DNA of 64,000 nt from positions 1 through 64,000 of the forward strand of contig NZ_JNZY01000027.1 of the NCBI RefSeq assembly GCF_000717655.1. Reading direction: 5' to 3'. The DNA is from Streptomyces katrae. GTDB taxonomy: Bacteria > Actinomycetota > Actinomycetes > Streptomycetales > Streptomycetaceae. This document shows, piece by piece, positions 34,313-45,377 of this stretch (the stretch's first letter is position 1; every line of letters begins with the position of its first letter). A program made the position numbers and the translations under genes. The notes beneath the pieces were generated by a model. That model saw nothing but the letters and a program-made list of their open reading frames with translations, had not been told where the DNA came from and did not search any database.

Positions 34313-35275
34313 ATGGATCACAGCGGTCACGGCATGGACATGCACATGGACATGGACCTGCCGCCGTTCACTCTCGGGCGCGGGCTGGAGTTCTCCTTCG
34401 ACGCCTTCTTCCTGATCGGCTCGCTGGTGGGCCTCGGCCTGTACCTGTGGGGTGTGGTGCGGCTGCGCCGCCGCGGGGACGCCTGGCCGCTGGGCCGGAC
34501 CATCGCCTTCACCGCCGGCGTGCTGAGCATCGCCCTCATGATGTGCACCAAGCTGAACGACTACGGCATGGTCATGTTCAGCGTGCACATGGTCCAGCAC
34601 ATGGTCATCAGCATGCTCTCGCCGATCCTGCTGCTGCTGGGCGCTCCGGTGACGCTGGCGCTGCGCGCGCTCCCGCCCGCCGCCCGCGGCCGCAAGGGAC
34701 CGCGCGAGCTGCTGCTGATGCTGCTGCACAGCCGCTACATGAAGGTGATCACGCACCCGGTGTTCACCATCCCGATGTTCATCGCGAGCCTCTACGCCCT
34801 CTACTTCACGCCGCTCTTCGACTTCCTCATGGAGAGCAAGCCCGGGCACATCGGCATGATGGTGCACTTCCTGGCCGTCGGCCTGATCTTCTTCTGGCCA
34901 ATCATGGGCGTGGACCCGGGTCCGCACCGCCCCGGCTACGTGATGCGGATGCTGGAGCTCTTCGCCGGCATGCCGTTCCACGCCTTCTTCGGGATCGCCG
35001 TCATGATGGCGAGCGAGCCGATGATCAAGACGTACGCGAACCCGCCGGCCTCCCTGGGCATCGACCCGCTGCTCGACCAGCAGTGGGGCGGCGGCTTCGC
35101 CTGGGCCTTCAGCGAGATCCCGTCGGTGCTGGTGCTGATCGCGCTGGTCTACCAGTGGTACCACTCCGAGCAGCGGGCGGCGAAGCGCGCGGACCGGGCC
35201 GCGGACCGCGACGGCGACCAGGAGCTGGAGGCGTACAACTCCTATCTCGCCTCGCTCCAAGCGCGTGGCCAGTAG
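34313..35275 (+). CDS. Cytochrome c oxidase assembly / copper-handling membrane protein (CtaG-like)
   Basis: 320 residues, ATG 34313, SD AAGGGAG 6-7 bases upstream. The N-terminus MDHSGHGMDMHMDMD is a His/Met copper-binding sequence. Seven or so transmembrane helices follow, with conserved MVMFSVHMVQHMV, MVHFLAVGLIFFW and YQWYHSEQRAAKR segments of the caa3_CtaG family. It should help deliver copper to the terminal oxidase (assembly of CuB or related). The tail is charged and cytoplasmic. Confidence 0.9.
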   Translation: MDHSGHGMDMHMDMDLPPFTLGRGLEFSFDAFFLIGSLVGLGLYLWGVVRLRRRGDAWPLGRTIAFTAGVLSIALMMCTKLNDYGMVMFSVHMVQHMVISMLSPILLLLGAPVTLALRALPPAARGRKGPRELLLMLLHSRYMKVITHPVFTIPMFIASLYALYFTPLFDFLMESKPGHIGMMVHFLAVGLIFFWPIMGVDPGPHRPGYVMRMLELFAGMPFHAFFGIAVMMASEPMIKTYANPPASLGIDPLLDQQWGGGFAWAFSEIPSVLVLIALVYQWYHSEQRAAKRADRAADRDGDQELEAYNSYLASLQARGQ

Positions 35276-35307
35276 CGGAGGAGCACCTTCGCGCGCGACC
35301 ATGGGGC

Positions 35308-35466
35308 ATGACCGGATCCGTTAAGGCGATGGCCGTCATGACCTTCGCCGCTCTGGTGGCCGTCGCCACGTACTCTGTGGCCCTCGGCAGCAACGGCTGG
35401 CTGTGGTTCGCCTGGGTGGTCCTCGGCCTGCTGACCGCCGGCATGGCCGCGTCCCGCAAGACCTGA
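35308..35466 (+). CDS. Small two-helix membrane protein
   Basis: 52 residues from ATG 35308, 32 bases after the CtaG-like gene. Two hydrophobic helices (AMAVMTFAALVAVATYSVAL and LWFAWVVLGLLTAGMA) joined by GSNGW, with a short SRKT tail. No family recognised. It may belong to the CtaG transcript; the SD is not clear. Confidence 0.6.
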   Translation: MTGSVKAMAVMTFAALVAVATYSVALGSNGWLWFAWVVLGLLTAGMAASRKT

Positions 35467-35627
35467 ACCGGCGCGCCCGCACCACCTTCCCCTCCTCGAG
35501 CCTGTCGCAGGCCGGGCTGGCCGCCGCCGTGATCCTGTGCCGGCTGGTCGGATTCTCGTTCGCCATGCCCATCGGGCACCGTGTACGGCACACTGACCTG
35601 ACCGCCAGGTGAAGGGAAAACGCCCCG

Positions 35628-36338
35628 GTGTTCTACCACTTGCTCAAGCACGTGCTGCTCGGTCCGCTGCTGCGGCTGCTGTTCCGCCCGCGCATCGAGG
35701 GACTGGAGAACATCCCGCCGGAAGGGGCCGCGATCATCGCGGGCAACCACCTGTCCTTCTCGGACCACTTCCTGATGCCCGCCATCCTCAAACGCCGGAT
35801 CACGTTCCTCGCGAAGGCCGAGTACTTCACCGGCCCCGGGTTGAAGGGCCGGCTGACCGCGTTCTTCTTCCGCAGTGCCGGGCAGATCCCGGTGGACCGC
35901 TCGGGCAAGGACGCCGGACAGGCCGCGCTGCGCGAGGGGCTCGGGGTACTGGCCGAGGGCGAGCTGCTGGGCATCTACCCGGAGGGCACCCGCTCCCACG
36001 ACGGGCGGCTGTACAAGGGCAAGGTGGGCGTGGCCGCGATGGCGCTCGGGGCCGGGGTGCCGGTCGTACCGTGCGCGATGGTCGGCACCTTCGAGATCCA
36101 GCCGCCCGGTCAGAAGATCCCGAACATCCGGCGCGTGACGATCCGCTTCGGCCGGCCGCTCGACTTCTCGCGGTACGCGGGGCTGGAGGGCGAGCGGGCC
36201 GTGCTGCGGGCCGTCACCGACGAGATCATGTACGCCGTCCTCGAGCTGTCCGGCCAGGAGTACGTCGACCGGTACGCCGCCGAGGTCAAGGCGGAGGCGG
36301 AGGAAGCGCGGAAGAAGGCCCGGCGCAAGACGCGCTGA
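35628..36338 (+). CDS. 1-acyl-sn-glycerol-3-phosphate acyltransferase (PlsC-like)
   Basis: 236 residues from GTG 35628 (GAAGGGA about 11 bases upstream). Acylates lysophosphatidate or a similar acceptor at the membrane. NHLSFSDHF holds the catalytic H41-x4-D46, and YPEGTRSHDG, VPVVPCAMVGT and PNIRRVTIRFGRP match the other acyltransferase blocks. The C-terminus is an Ala/Glu/Arg/Lys helix. It converges with the secreted peptidase gene, 37 bases apart. Confidence 0.9.
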   Translation: MFYHLLKHVLLGPLLRLLFRPRIEGLENIPPEGAAIIAGNHLSFSDHFLMPAILKRRITFLAKAEYFTGPGLKGRLTAFFFRSAGQIPVDRSGKDAGQAALREGLGVLAEGELLGIYPEGTRSHDGRLYKGKVGVAAMALGAGVPVVPCAMVGTFEIQPPGQKIPNIRRVTIRFGRPLDFSRYAGLEGERAVLRAVTDEIMYAVLELSGQEYVDRYAAEVKAEAEEARKKARRKTR

Positions 36339-36375
36339 GCCTTCTCCCGTACTGTGACGTGCCGAGCCGTCTGCC

Positions 36376-38040
36376 TTAGCGGACGGCCGGCAGTTCCTCC
36401 AGCGCCGGCAGGGCCGACGACGGGGCCGCGGCGAGGGACTTCGCGGTGGCCGGGGCCGGGGCGACCGGAGTGGCGTGCGGACCGCACTTCACGTCCGCGG
36501 CGTCGACCTTGCCCTCGAGCAGGTAGGCGTCCACCCGGGTGTTGATGCAGGGGTTCACCAGGCTGGTGACACCGTGCGAGCCGGCGTTCTGCTCGGTGAT
36601 CAGGCGGGAGCCGGCGAGGCGGCGGTGCAGTTCGACGCCACCCTTGTACGGCGTGGCCGCGTCACGCTCGGACTGGACGATCAGGACCGGGGCCAGGCCG
36701 CGCTTGGCACCGACCTCGATCGGCGTGCTCTGCTTGGACTTCCAGGTCGCGCAGGGGAGGTTCATCCACGCGTTGGACCAGGTCAGGAACGGGTACTTCT
36801 CGTGCAGCTTGCTGTTGTCCCTGTCCCACTTGGCCCAGCTGGTCGGCCACTTGGCGTCGGCGCACTCGACCGCGGTGTAGACCGCGTTGCCGTTCTCCGA
36901 GGCGATGTTGCCCTGGATGTCGGACATGTCCGGCGAGATCGCCTCGATCAGCGGCTTCTCGTCACCGGCCACGTACGCGCTGAACGCCTGGGCGACGGGC
37001 ACCCAGGAGGAGTCGTAGTACGGGGCGCCCTGGAAGAAGCCGATGAGCTCGGCCGGGCCGACGACCCCGCCGAGCGGGTTGGCCTTGGCCTTGGCGCGCA
37101 GCTCCTGCCACTTGGCCTCGACCTTGGCGCGGGTGTCGCCGATGTGGAAGACGTTGTCGTTCTTGGCGACCCAGTCCTGCCAGTCGTTCCAGCGCATCTG
37201 GAAGGCGACGTCCTGCTCGAGGTTCGCCTCGTACCAGATGTTCTCCTGCGCCGGGTTGACGACGCTGTCGACGATCATGCGGCGCACGTGGGTCGGGAAC
37301 AGGGTCGCGTAGACCCCGCCGATGTAGGTGCCGTAGGAGACGCCGATGAAATTGAGCTTCTTCTCGCCGAGGGCGGCACGGATGACGTCCAGGTCACGCG
37401 CGATGTTCGGCGTGGTCATGTACGGCAGCATGTCGCCGCTGCGCTCCTTGCAGCCGTCCGCGTACTCCGCGGCGAGCTTGCGCTGGGCGTCCTTGTCGGC
37501 CTTGGTGTCCGGGACCGGGTCGGCCTTGGGAGCCTTGACGAACTCCTGCGGGTCGACGCACGAGATCGGCGCCGAGTGGCCGACGCCGCGGGGGTCGAAG
37601 CCCACGAAGTCGTACGCCTTGGAGGTGTTCACCCAGAGGGGGGACTTGGTGGTGACCCGGCGCGGGAAGCGCATGCCGGAACCGCCGGGGCCGCCCGGGT
37701 TGTAGAAGAGCGCGCCCTGGCGCTCCTCCTTGGTGCCGGTGCTGACGGCGCGGTCGACCGCGAGGTCGATCGTCTTGCCGAACGGCTTCGAGTAGTCGAG
37801 CGGGACCTTGACCCAGCCACACTGGATCGGGGCCTCGAAGCCCCAGTCCGCGGGGCAGTCCTTCCACTCGACCCCGGTGGCGGCGGCGCGGGCGGCGGCG
37901 AGCTGGACGCCCAGCCCCTCCGGAAGCCCGCTGTTCTGGCTGGCCGGAGCCGCGGCGGCCGGCGGGGCCAGCAGCAGGCCCGCGGCCAGCGCTCCGGTGA
38001 TCAGAGTGGCAGCGCTCCCCAGCGCTGCAGTGCGTATCAC
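36376..38040 (-). CDS. Secreted tripeptidyl aminopeptidase, alpha/beta hydrolase family S33
   Basis: 554 residues from GTG 38040. Signal peptide 1-30 (LITGALAAGLLLAPPAAAA). Alpha/beta hydrolase with the oxyanion segment NPGGPGGSGM, nucleophile Ser in IGVSYGTYIGG, then a helical cap, the Asp in VQSERDAATPY and the His in AGSHGVTSL; the C-terminal TAP-like domain with Cys pairs fits the SlpD/SlpE-Tap group of Streptomyces, which cut tripeptides from the N-terminus of extracellular proteins. The 189-base leader has a CCCGGCC/GGCCGGG hairpin at 38064-38083. Confidence 0.92.
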   Translation of the reverse strand: MIRTAALGSAATLITGALAAGLLLAPPAAAAPASQNSGLPEGLGVQLAAARAAATGVEWKDCPADWGFEAPIQCGWVKVPLDYSKPFGKTIDLAVDRAVSTGTKEERQGALFYNPGGPGGSGMRFPRRVTTKSPLWVNTSKAYDFVGFDPRGVGHSAPISCVDPQEFVKAPKADPVPDTKADKDAQRKLAAEYADGCKERSGDMLPYMTTPNIARDLDVIRAALGEKKLNFIGVSYGTYIGGVYATLFPTHVRRMIVDSVVNPAQENIWYEANLEQDVAFQMRWNDWQDWVAKNDNVFHIGDTRAKVEAKWQELRAKAKANPLGGVVGPAELIGFFQGAPYYDSSWVPVAQAFSAYVAGDEKPLIEAISPDMSDIQGNIASENGNAVYTAVECADAKWPTSWAKWDRDNSKLHEKYPFLTWSNAWMNLPCATWKSKQSTPIEVGAKRGLAPVLIVQSERDAATPYKGGVELHRRLAGSRLITEQNAGSHGVTSLVNPCINTRVDAYLLEGKVDAADVKCGPHATPVAPAPATAKSLAAAPSSALPALEELPAVR

Positions 38041-38187
38041 GTGGTTGTTCCCCCTGCGTCAGGCCCGGCCGGAGGAGGCCGGGTTGGTCGGTGCAGTGTC
38101 TGTGCAGGTGGATCCTTTCGTCTGACGTACACCTGACAACAGACCAAGGTCGCGTTCTTTGCCAACCCGATAACCGGAAAGGCGTGT

Positions 38188-38200
38188 ACCGCTGAGCGGT
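38188..38200. promoter_or_regulatory. Palindrome ACCGCTgAGCGGT upstream of the S33 peptidase
   Basis: A perfect 13-base odd palindrome 148 bases upstream of the peptidase start and 30 bases from the ureD stop. Possible operator; the stem is too short for a good terminator. Confidence 0.3.
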
Positions 38201-38229
38201 GTCGCATTCGTCCCAAGTTTGCTCAGCAG

Positions 38230-39081
38230 TTACCAGCCGTAAGTGCGCCACGCCGTGTCGAGTACCTCGCGCAGCCGCAGCGCGTCCGGTGCCAGCGCCG
38301 TCACGAGGACGGCGGGACCGGCCAGCGGAGTGACGGCCGCGAACTCCCCGAGCACCGCGGCGGCGGGCGGCGACGCGGCGAATGCCGGGTCCACGACCAG
38401 GAGCTGACCGAGCGCCCGGTGTCCCGCCAGCCCCGCCGGCCCGTCCCAGCCGCCGGGTGCGCCCGGACCGCAGGCCAGCTCCTGGTCCAGCAGCGGGGTC
38501 CCGCCCCGGCTCACGGCGAGCCTGCTGCGCAGCAGGCCCGGCTCCTCCCCCGTCCGGCCCAGCACCTGCTCCTCGCGCAGCAGCAGCCGGGCGGTGGGGG
38601 CGAGTTCGGCCCGGGTGTGCACCCGCAGGTCGCTGCCGCGTACGGAGACCAGCGGCTCCGGCAGCCACCGCAGCGCCGCGTCCTCGGCCAGGGTCAGCCG
38701 TACGTCGTACCGCGCGGGCTCCCCACCGCGGCCGGGCAGCGCCAGGGTGGCGGCCGCCGAGGCCAGGGCGAGACGGGCCCCGGGGCCGACGGAGGCCTCC
38801 ACCGCGAGGTGGTCGCCGCCGAGCGGGGCGCTCATCGCGCCGACCAGCATCACGCCGGCCTCGGCGGGCGTGCCCCGGGTGCGGCGCAGCGCGAGCGGTC
38901 CCTCACCGGCCAGCAGCGGCAGGGCGGTACCGCCGCGGCCGTCGGCGACGGCGGAGATCCGGGCGGTGGCCCGTACGCCGGCCGGAGCAGGGGCGGGCCG
39001 GGCCGGGGCCGGCGGGGCCGGGTCGGGCGGAACCGGGGCCGGCGGGGCGGCGGGAGGCGCGGGGGCCACCGCAGGGCTCAC
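38230..39081 (-). CDS. ureD: Urease accessory protein UreD (UreH)
   Basis: 283 residues from GTG 39081, which overlaps the ureG stop (GTGA). Chaperone that binds apo-urease and, with UreF and UreG, delivers nickel. After a Pro/Ala-rich N-terminal extension the UreD core runs from about 45: [39 protein letters not shown] in parts, and [18 protein letters not shown]. Divergent among accessory proteins but the position at the end of ureABCFG makes the call secure. Confidence 0.9.
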   Translation of the reverse strand: MSPAVAPAPPAAPPAPVPPDPAPPAPARPAPAPAGVRATARISAVADGRGGTALPLLAGEGPLALRRTRGTPAEAGVMLVGAMSAPLGGDHLAVEASVGPGARLALASAAATLALPGRGGEPARYDVRLTLAEDAALRWLPEPLVSVRGSDLRVHTRAELAPTARLLLREEQVLGRTGEEPGLLRSRLAVSRGGTPLLDQELACGPGAPGGWDGPAGLAGHRALGQLLVVDPAFAASPPAAAVLGEFAAVTPLAGPAVLVTALAPDALRLREVLDTAWRTYGW

Positions 39082-39764
39082 CGGGCGGCCCAGGCGGCGA
39101 TCCGCTCGCGCACCCACGCGGCCACCGGTGCCACGCCGTCCTCGCCGCGCAGCGACTGGAAGGCGACGGGCAGTTCGCCGCGCTGCTCGGCGGCGTCGCG
39201 GGCCATCCGGTCCAGGTCGGAGCCCACGTAGGGGGCGAGGTCGGTCTTGTTGACGACGAGCAGGTCGGCGGTGGTGACGCCGGGGCCGCCCTTGCGCGGG
39301 ATGTCGTCGCCGCCCGCCACGTCGATGACGAAGATCTGGGCGTCGACGAGGCCGCGGGAGAAGGTGGCGGTGAGGTTGTCGCCGCCGGACTCGACGAGGA
39401 TCAGGTCGAGCGGGCCGACCGTCTCCTCCAGCTCCTCGACCGCCTCCAGGTTGGCGGAGATGTCGTCGCGGATGGCCGTGTGCGGGCAGGCACCGGTCTC
39501 CACCGCGCTGATCCGCTCGGGCGGCAGGACGGCCTCGCGGAGCAGGAACTCGGCGTCCTCCCGGGTGTAGATGTCGTTGGTGACGACGGCCATGGACAGC
39601 TCGGTGCGCAGGGCGCGGCAGAGGGCGGCGACCGTGGCCGTCTTGCCGGAGCCGACGGGTCCGCCGAGGCCGATCCGCAGGGCCCTGCGCGAGCCGTCGG
39701 CCCGCACCGGCCCGGCGCTGTGGGTGTGGCGTGGGGGGTAGGTCACGCCGTGGTCGAGATGCAT
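39078..39764 (-). CDS. ureG: Urease accessory GTPase UreG
   Basis: 228 residues from ATG 39764 (GGAG upstream). GTP hydrolysis drives nickel insertion into urease. P-loop GPVGSGKTA (35-43), the metal-binding CPHT in [13 protein letters not shown], the ESGGDNL switch and [10 protein letters not shown] guanine motif. The short His-containing N-terminus ([16 protein letters not shown]) may store nickel. No ureE is present, and this tail may partly replace it. Confidence 0.95.
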   Translation of the reverse strand: MHLDHGVTYPPRHTHSAGPVRADGSRRALRIGLGGPVGSGKTATVAALCRALRTELSMAVVTNDIYTREDAEFLLREAVLPPERISAVETGACPHTAIRDDISANLEAVEELEETVGPLDLILVESGGDNLTATFSRGLVDAQIFVIDVAGGDDIPRKGGPGVTTADLLVVNKTDLAPYVGSDLDRMARDAAEQRGELPVAFQSLRGEDGVAPVAAWVRERIAAWAAR

Positions 39765-39816
39765 GGGGGTCTCCGGAGTCGATCGTGGAGGCGGTCGGGA
39801 AGCGGTGAGGGGGCGG

Positions 39817-40491
39817 TCACGAGGCGAAGAGCCGTACCGGCCAGTCGGCATGGCTCTCCGCCGCGACGTCCAGCAGCGGGGAGGAGGCCGCGGGCAGAGC
39901 GTCCGGGCCCTCCAGCCGTGCCCGGTGCGCGGCCTGGGCGGCCCGGGCGGCGACGGCGTCGAGCTCGGGGGCGAGGCGGGCCAGGACCCCGCTCGCCTCG
40001 AAGGGGTCCAGGCCGAGCAGCCGTACGGTCGCGGTCGCCGGTCCGCCGACGCTCTCGTACGCCGCCACGTGCGCGGCGTCCAGCGGACCCAGCCCGGCGG
40101 CCCGGGCGGTGAGCCCGAGCACGACCGGCTGGTGCGCCCCGCGGGGGAAGGCCGCGGCGAGCGCGTCGAGTTCGGCGGCGGGCCAGGTGGCCCGGGCGGC
40201 CCGCAGCAGCTGCCGGCCCAGCCGCCGCGCCGCGGTGCGCAGCGCGGGCGACGGAGTACGGGCGTCGGCGGCGGTGTCGAGCACTGCCGGGTCGAGCCCG
40301 AGGGCTGCGGCCGCGGCGAGTGCGGCGGCGACGAGTCCGGCCGTGTGGAGCCGGCCCCGGCAGAACTCCTCGAGGGTGGCGGCGTCGTGGATCCGGCCCG
40401 CCTTGCAGGCGGCCTCGGCCCCGCCGGAGTGGGCGTGCCCGCCCGCGGGGAAGCGGCCGTCGGCGAGCACGAGCAGGGCGGCGAGGCTCAT
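39817..40491 (-). CDS. ureF: Urease accessory protein UreF
   Basis: 224 residues from ATG 40491. All-helical activator that bridges UreD and Ure[20 protein letters not shown] (6-24), [28 protein letters not shown] and [15 protein letters not shown] are family landmarks. Lies between ureC and ureG with small gaps, within one operon. Confidence 0.92.
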   Translation of the reverse strand: MSLAALLVLADGRFPAGGHAHSGGAEAACKAGRIHDAATLEEFCRGRLHTAGLVAAALAAAAALGLDPAVLDTAADARTPSPALRTAARRLGRQLLRAARATWPAAELDALAAAFPRGAHQPVVLGLTARAAGLGPLDAAHVAAYESVGGPATATVRLLGLDPFEASGVLARLAPELDAVAARAAQAAHRARLEGPDALPAASSPLLDVAAESHADWPVRLFAS

Positions 40492-40521
40492 CGGGCCGTG
40501 CCCGTCGGAAGGGGACCCATG

Positions 40522-42235
<1,714 letters not shown>

Positions 42236-42243
<8 letters not shown>

Positions 42244-42547
42244 CGAGCGGCCCCCCGGTCTCCCCGCGCAGGCCCGGTACGGTGCGCAGCCCGCCCAGCG
42301 GTACGAGCTCCACGGCGACCGGGATGCCCGGCTCGAAGCGCACGGCGGTGCCGGCGGCGACGTTGAGCCGCAGCCCGCGGGCGGCCCGGCGGTCGAAGTC
42401 GAGGCCGGGGTTGGCCTCGGCGAAGTGGTAGTGGGAACCGACCTGGACGGGCCGGTCGGCGGCGTTGAGCACCGTGAGGCGGGTGACGGGCCGGCCCTCG
42501 TTGAGGCGCACCGGGCCGTCCCCGTGGACGATTTCGCCGGGGATCAT
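42236..42547 (-). CDS. ureB: Urease subunit beta
   Basis: 103 residues from ATG 42547. Structural subunit; [33 protein letters not shown] and [17 protein letters not shown] are the family pattern. It starts 14 bases after ureA and runs into ureC. Confidence 0.96.
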
Positions 42548-42561
42548 GCGGGTACTCCCCT

Positions 42562-42864
42562 TCAGACGATCGGGTCGTGGACGGTGACGAGCTTGGTGCC
42601 GTCCGGGAAGGTCGCCTCGACCTGGACGTCGTGGATCATCTCGGGGATCCCCTCCATCACCTCGGCGCGGCCGAGCACGGTGCGGCCGGAGGCCATGAGT
42701 TCGGCCACGGTCCGCCCGTCACGGGCGCCTTCGAGGATGTGCGAGGTGATCAGGGCGACCGCTTCGGGGTGGTTGAGCAGGACCCCGCGCGCCCTGCGCT
42801 TCTCGGCCACGTCGGCGGCCACGTGGATGAGCAGTCTCTCCTGCTCGTGCGGTGTCAGTTGCAC
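42562..42864 (-). CDS. ureA: Urease subunit gamma
   Basis: 100 residues from GTG 42864, giving the canonical start (M)[19 protein letters not shown]. The open frame extends 9 codons upstream through a TTA codon, but these are not conserved and include the SD-like [25 protein letters not shown] and [20 protein letters not shown] are fully conserved. First gene of ureABCFGD; a TAGGGT -10 read on the minus strand lies near 42916, about 50 bases upstream. Confidence 0.95.
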   Translation of the reverse strand: MQLTPHEQERLLIHVAADVAEKRRARGVLLNHPEAVALITSHILEGARDGRTVAELMASGRTVLGRAEVMEGIPEMIHDVQVEATFPDGTKLVTVHDPIV

Positions 42865-43203
42865 TCGTAACTCACCAAGCTTCCAGGACAAGATCGACGG
42901 CGCGCCGGGCCGACCCTAGCGACCTTCAACACTTTGTTGACCTGCACATATCCGAACCAAGCATGTCTTGCCCAACGCAGAGAAAGGCTTTCCGTCCCGA
43001 GCACCGCCGCTTTACCGGCGGATGGGTGATCATTGACGGAAGGCCGTGCCCGCCACGCTAGGCGCCGCGCTTTTCCGCCGCGTTAACCCACGTTTCGGGG
43101 AGGCACCCGGTTCAACTCCCGGGCCGCCCGCAGCCGGTTCCGTATACGGACCGGACCGACGGTCCCCCGGCCACTGCCACGGGACCCGCCATCAAGGAGC
43201 TGC
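42865..43203. other. 339-base intergenic region, divergent ure and VOC promoters
   Basis: No gene seen. The ure side has a minus-strand TAGGGT and, just upstream, a TCAAC-N5-GTTGA dyad (around 42929-42943) that could bind a nitrogen or nickel regulator. The VOC side has TTGACG at 43033-43038 with TAGGCG 20 bases on. Near 43110 a GGTTCAACTCCC string resembles a tRNA T-arm, but no tRNA can be folded. Confidence 0.45.
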
Positions 43204-43593
43204 ATGTTCGTCAACCCGGTCCGCCACATCACCTTCAACGCGCTCGAGCCGTACAAGACCGCCGAGTTCTGGTCCGCCGTGACCGGCTTCCCGATCCACC
43301 CGGACGACGTCGAGGGCGACGACGAGATCCTGCTGGACCCGGGGCAGCCCGGGGTCCCCGGTCTGTTGTTCGTCCGGGTGCCGGACGCCAAGTCCGTCAA
43401 GAACCGGGTCCACCTGGACATCCAGCCGCCCACCGGGACCCGGGACGAGACCGTCGAGCGGCTCATCGCGCTCGGGGCGGAGCTGGTCGACGACCGGCGC
43501 CGGGAGGACGGCTCCGGCTGGGCCGTGCTCGCCGATCCTGAGGGCAACGAGCTGTGCATCGAGCGCAGTGCCGGGGAGCGCGGGCAGGGCTGA
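43204..43593 (+). CDS. VOC (glyoxalase/bleomycin-resistance) superfamily protein
   Basis: 129 residues, ATG 43204 with AAGGAG 6 bases upstream. Two beta-alpha-beta-beta-beta modules: VNPVRHITFNALEPYKTAEFW first, then NRVHLDIQPP and the closing DPEGNELCIE. Metal-ligand candidates are the His in RHITF, the His in VHLDI and the Glu near the end. Such proteins may be isomerases, dioxygenases or drug-binding proteins; nothing nearby shows which. It ends 8 bases before the stop of the HATPase gene. Confidence 0.85.
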   Translation: MFVNPVRHITFNALEPYKTAEFWSAVTGFPIHPDDVEGDDEILLDPGQPGVPGLLFVRVPDAKSVKNRVHLDIQPPTGTRDETVERLIALGAELVDDRRREDGSGWAVLADPEGNELCIERSAGERGQG

Positions 43594-43601
43594 GCGCGTC
43601 T

Positions 43602-44051
43602 CTAACAGCCGGTGACGCTCTTCGCGGGAGCCCCGACGGGCCAGGGCACGGCGATCCAGACGGTCTTGCCGCCGTCCTCGGTGGGGCTGACGGAGAGCCG
43701 GCCACCCGCTTCGGCGGTGAGCCAGCGGATGATGACCATCCCCCGGCCGTTGTCCTGCTGGACGGCGGCCGGGAGGCGCTTGGGCCAGCGCGGGTGACTG
43801 TCGGTCACCCCGACGCGGAGCCACTCCCCGCGCTCGAGGCGGATGTCCACGGTGAAGGTGGGCGACTGGCCGAAGGTGTGCTGCACGGCATTGGTGGCGA
43901 GCTCCGAGACGATCAGCCGGACACTGTCGGCGGTGTCGGCTTCGTCGGGCAGTCCCCATTCGCCGAGCACCTCCGCGACGTAGCGGCGGGCTGTGGCGAC
44001 CGAGGCGGGATCGCTCGGCAGAGTGACGGATGCTTCCTGGTGGTCTGTCAT
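43602..44051 (-). CDS. SpoIIAB/RsbW-like ATP-binding regulatory protein
   Basis: 149 residues from ATG 44051 (AAGGGA 9 bases upstream). A stand-alone GHKL ATPase: N-box RLIVSELATNAVQHTF, G1 box DNGRGMVI and the closing GGKTVWIAVPW. Such proteins act as anti-sigma kinases or bind partner regulators. It is divergent from the XRE-DUF397 pair, the same company these ATPases keep at several Streptomyces loci, so a functional link is likely. Confidence 0.88.
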   Translation of the reverse strand: MTDHQEASVTLPSDPASVATARRYVAEVLGEWGLPDEADTADSVRLIVSELATNAVQHTFGQSPTFTVDIRLERGEWLRVGVTDSHPRWPKRLPAAVQQDNGRGMVIIRWLTAEAGGRLSVSPTEDGGKTVWIAVPWPVGAPAKSVTGC

Positions 44052-44245
44052 GGCGACAGTCCCTTTCCCACCGGGGCGAAACCCCGGATCTGTGCTGGAC
44101 GCCAGAGTGCCACCCATCGTCCCGCCGGTGCTGCCGTTCCCCCAAGATCTGCATATATCTGTCGCTCAATGCAGTGAACTCTGCTACGGAAGAGCGTATT
44201 TGGACGGCAGACTGGTGCGAGCTGTGCCGGTGGAAGGAGGCGGGT

Positions 44246-45130
44246 ATGCAGCACGGTCCCGCGGTGCGCCGGCGCAAGCTCGGCGAGGAACTGCGCGCGC
44301 TGCGCGACCGGACCGGACTCACCAGTGGTGAGGCCGCCCGGATCGCGGGGTGGCACCAGTCGAAAATCAGCCGTATCGAGACAGGGCGCAGTGGCGTGAA
44401 ACCGGAGGACATCCGCCTCCTCCTCGATGTCTACGCAGAGGTCGTCAGCCCCGAGCAGCGGGCGCTGCTGGAGGCCCTGTCGGCCTCCGCAGCCGGCCCC
44501 GTTCCCGGCGGCGACGCCGTGCGCGGCCGCCAGTGGTGGCACGACTACCGGGGGCTGCTGCCGCAGGAGTACCGGGATTTCATCAGCCTGGAGGCGGGTG
44601 CCCGATCGGCCCGTACGGTCGAACTCTCCGTGGTGCCCGGCCTGTTGCAGACCCCAGAGTACGCGCGGGCGGTGACCCGGGCCGCGCTGGGCGGGCTGCC
44701 GGAGCCCAAGGTCGACGCCCTGGTCGACGTACGGCTGGCCCGGCAGTCGGTGCTGCGGGCGGATCCCCCGCTGGAGCTGAGCGCCGTACTGGACGAGGCG
44801 GTGCTGCGGCGGCAGATCGGCGGCCCCGGGGTGATGGCGGCGCAATTGCGGCATCTGGTGCAGGTGGCCCGGCTGCCCCAAGTGCGGTTGCAGGTACTTC
44901 CGTTCAGCGTGGGGGGGCATCTCGGCCTGACCGGACCGTTCGTTATTTTCTCATTTCCGAACATCGCCGATCTGGATGTGGTGGTACTCGACCATTTGAC
45001 GAGTAGCCTCTATCTGGAGCGGAAGGAAGACCTCGAGGCGTACAGCGCCGCATTCCGCACCATCCAGGCGCACGCCCTCCCGCCCCAGGACTCGTCGGAT
45101 CTCATCAGCTCACTCGCTGACGACGCGTAA
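44246..45130 (+). CDS. XRE-family regulator with DUF5753 (Scr1-like)
   Basis: 294 residues from ATG 44246, [11 protein letters not shown] 6 bases upstream. HTH at 10-65 (LGEELRALRDRTGLTSGEAARIAGWHQSKISRIETGRSG in parts), then the DUF5753 domain (from about 100: ARTVELSVVPGLLQTPEYAR, LDEAVLRRQIGG, LTSSLYLERKEDLEAY). In S. coelicolor the XRE/DUF397 pair Scr1/Scr2 stimulates antibiotic production, and the pair has toxin-antitoxin-like features. The stretch at 44936-44965 uses unusually AT-rich codons (GTT ATT TTC TCA TTT). The DUF397 gene follows after 12 bases. Confidence 0.93.
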   Translation: MQHGPAVRRRKLGEELRALRDRTGLTSGEAARIAGWHQSKISRIETGRSGVKPEDIRLLLDVYAEVVSPEQRALLEALSASAAGPVPGGDAVRGRQWWHDYRGLLPQEYRDFISLEAGARSARTVELSVVPGLLQTPEYARAVTRAALGGLPEPKVDALVDVRLARQSVLRADPPLELSAVLDEAVLRRQIGGPGVMAAQLRHLVQVARLPQVRLQVLPFSVGGHLGLTGPFVIFSFPNIADLDVVVLDHLTSSLYLERKEDLEAYSAAFRTIQAHALPPQDSSDLISSLADDA

Positions 45131-45142
45131 GGAGGCACCCCC

Positions 45143-45373
45143 GTGTCCGCAACCCCCCTCTCCACCAGCGGACTTCTGATCAGCGCGCGGTGGCGGCGGA
45201 GCAGCCGCAGCACCGGAATGAACAACTGCGTGGAAACCGCCGTGCTCGGTGGCGGCGGCCTGCTGGCCGTCCGCGACTCGAAGCGGACGGACGGCCCGGC
45301 CGTGCTCTTCACCGGGCCGGCCTGGGACGGCTTCCTCGCATCCGTACGGGCTGACGCGGACGTACTCGCGTGA
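45143..45373 (+). CDS. DUF397 protein (Scr2-like partner of the XRE regulator)
   Basis: 76 residues from GTG 45143 with AAGGAGG upstream. The DUF397 core is plain: [35 protein letters not shown] and [10 protein letters not shown]. It is the small partner of the upstream XRE protein, as in bldB- and abaA-type loci; partners are thought to bind the DUF5753 domain. Converges with bioF, 4 bases apart. Confidence 0.93.
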   Translation: MSATPLSTSGLLISARWRRSSRSTGMNNCVETAVLGGGGLLAVRDSKRTDGPAVLFTGPAWDGFLASVRADADVLA

Positions 45374-45377
45374 GGCC

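Noticed and set aside
42862..42891. Longer ureA from 42891 including a TTA codon (bldA-dependent)
   Set aside because: The canonical gamma subunit is 100 residues and starts with the QLTPHEQ block at GTG 42864. The extra nine codons include the SD-like sequence and no conserved residues.
43080..43150. GGTTCAACTCCC string resembling a tRNA T-arm near 43110
   Set aside because: The stem is 5 bp with an 8-base loop instead of 7, and no anticodon or D arm can be folded around it. Taken as chance or an old remnant.
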